The translations under genes were made by a program, and so were the position numbers. From Ctenosaura bakeri (taxonomy: Eukaryota; Chordata; Lepidosauria; Squamata; Iguanidae), in contig CAOLHI010000490.1 of the NCBI GenBank assembly GCA_948474755.1, forward strand, positions 372,001 to 436,000: a DNA stretch of 64,000 bases. Reading direction: 5' to 3'. Shown here one piece after another: positions 63,917 through 64,000 of this stretch (the first letter of the stretch is position 1; the number at the start of each line of letters is the position of its first letter). Below the pieces are notes generated by a model that saw only the letters and a program-made list of their open reading frames with translations, did no database searches and was not told where the DNA came from.

Positions 63917-64000
63917 GTAAGTCATGCCAAAAATGTTCAAATACAGCTGAAAATATTTCCATGATGCACTATACTCTGTCTTTGGTAATGTTAACTACAT

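Overview
The window is vertebrate genomic DNA, most likely from a squamate reptile. It is AT-rich, its coding sequence is split by GT-AG introns, and it carries Sauria-type tRNA SINEs, 5S-derived and CORE-type SINEs, an L1 remnant and many short foldback DNA transposons. Species cannot be told from the sequence alone.

One gene fills the window on the plus strand: a secreted gel-forming mucin of the MUC5AC/MUC5B type. I could chain 45 coding exons (531 to 63916). All intron phases match and the joined frame has no stop over 12,522 nt (4,173 complete codons). Both ends are missing: the signal-peptide exon(s) lie to the left, and the cystine-knot exons and stop lie to the right.

Layout: 1-4300 short linker exon, VWD1 and its C8; 5492-16800 TIL1, VWD2 and its C8; 17465-21780 TIL2 and the D' region; 21875-26920 VWD3 and its C8; 29411-33241 TIL3/VWC-like modules and the start of the Thr-rich region; 35081-41617 one giant 6.5 kb exon with eight CysD modules in Pro/Thr/Ser-rich (PTS) sequence, including a 15-unit threonine repeat; 41907-44480 a VWC-like module; 44675-47381 VWD4 with a GDPH cleavage motif; 50440-54170 C8 and TIL; 54826-63916 VWC-type modules up to the missing cystine knot.

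By family knowledge, the N-terminal D domains polymerise the protein, the PTS repeats carry O-glycans, the CysD modules tune gel cross-linking, and the C-terminal part dimerises it. The most informative local biology is in the giant exon. CysD modules 4-8 are recent tandem copies of two alternating types. The linker between modules 7 and 8 is a visible hybrid, so the array has changed by unequal crossing-over. The Thr repeat has a 240-bp higher-order period (28+28+24 residues).

The introns hold no second gene that I can support. They contain at least nine GGCC-ended, 3-bp-TSD MITE-like elements or relics, several SINEs, one L1 ORF2 tail, an unclassified ~190-bp repeat in four copies, and microsatellites.
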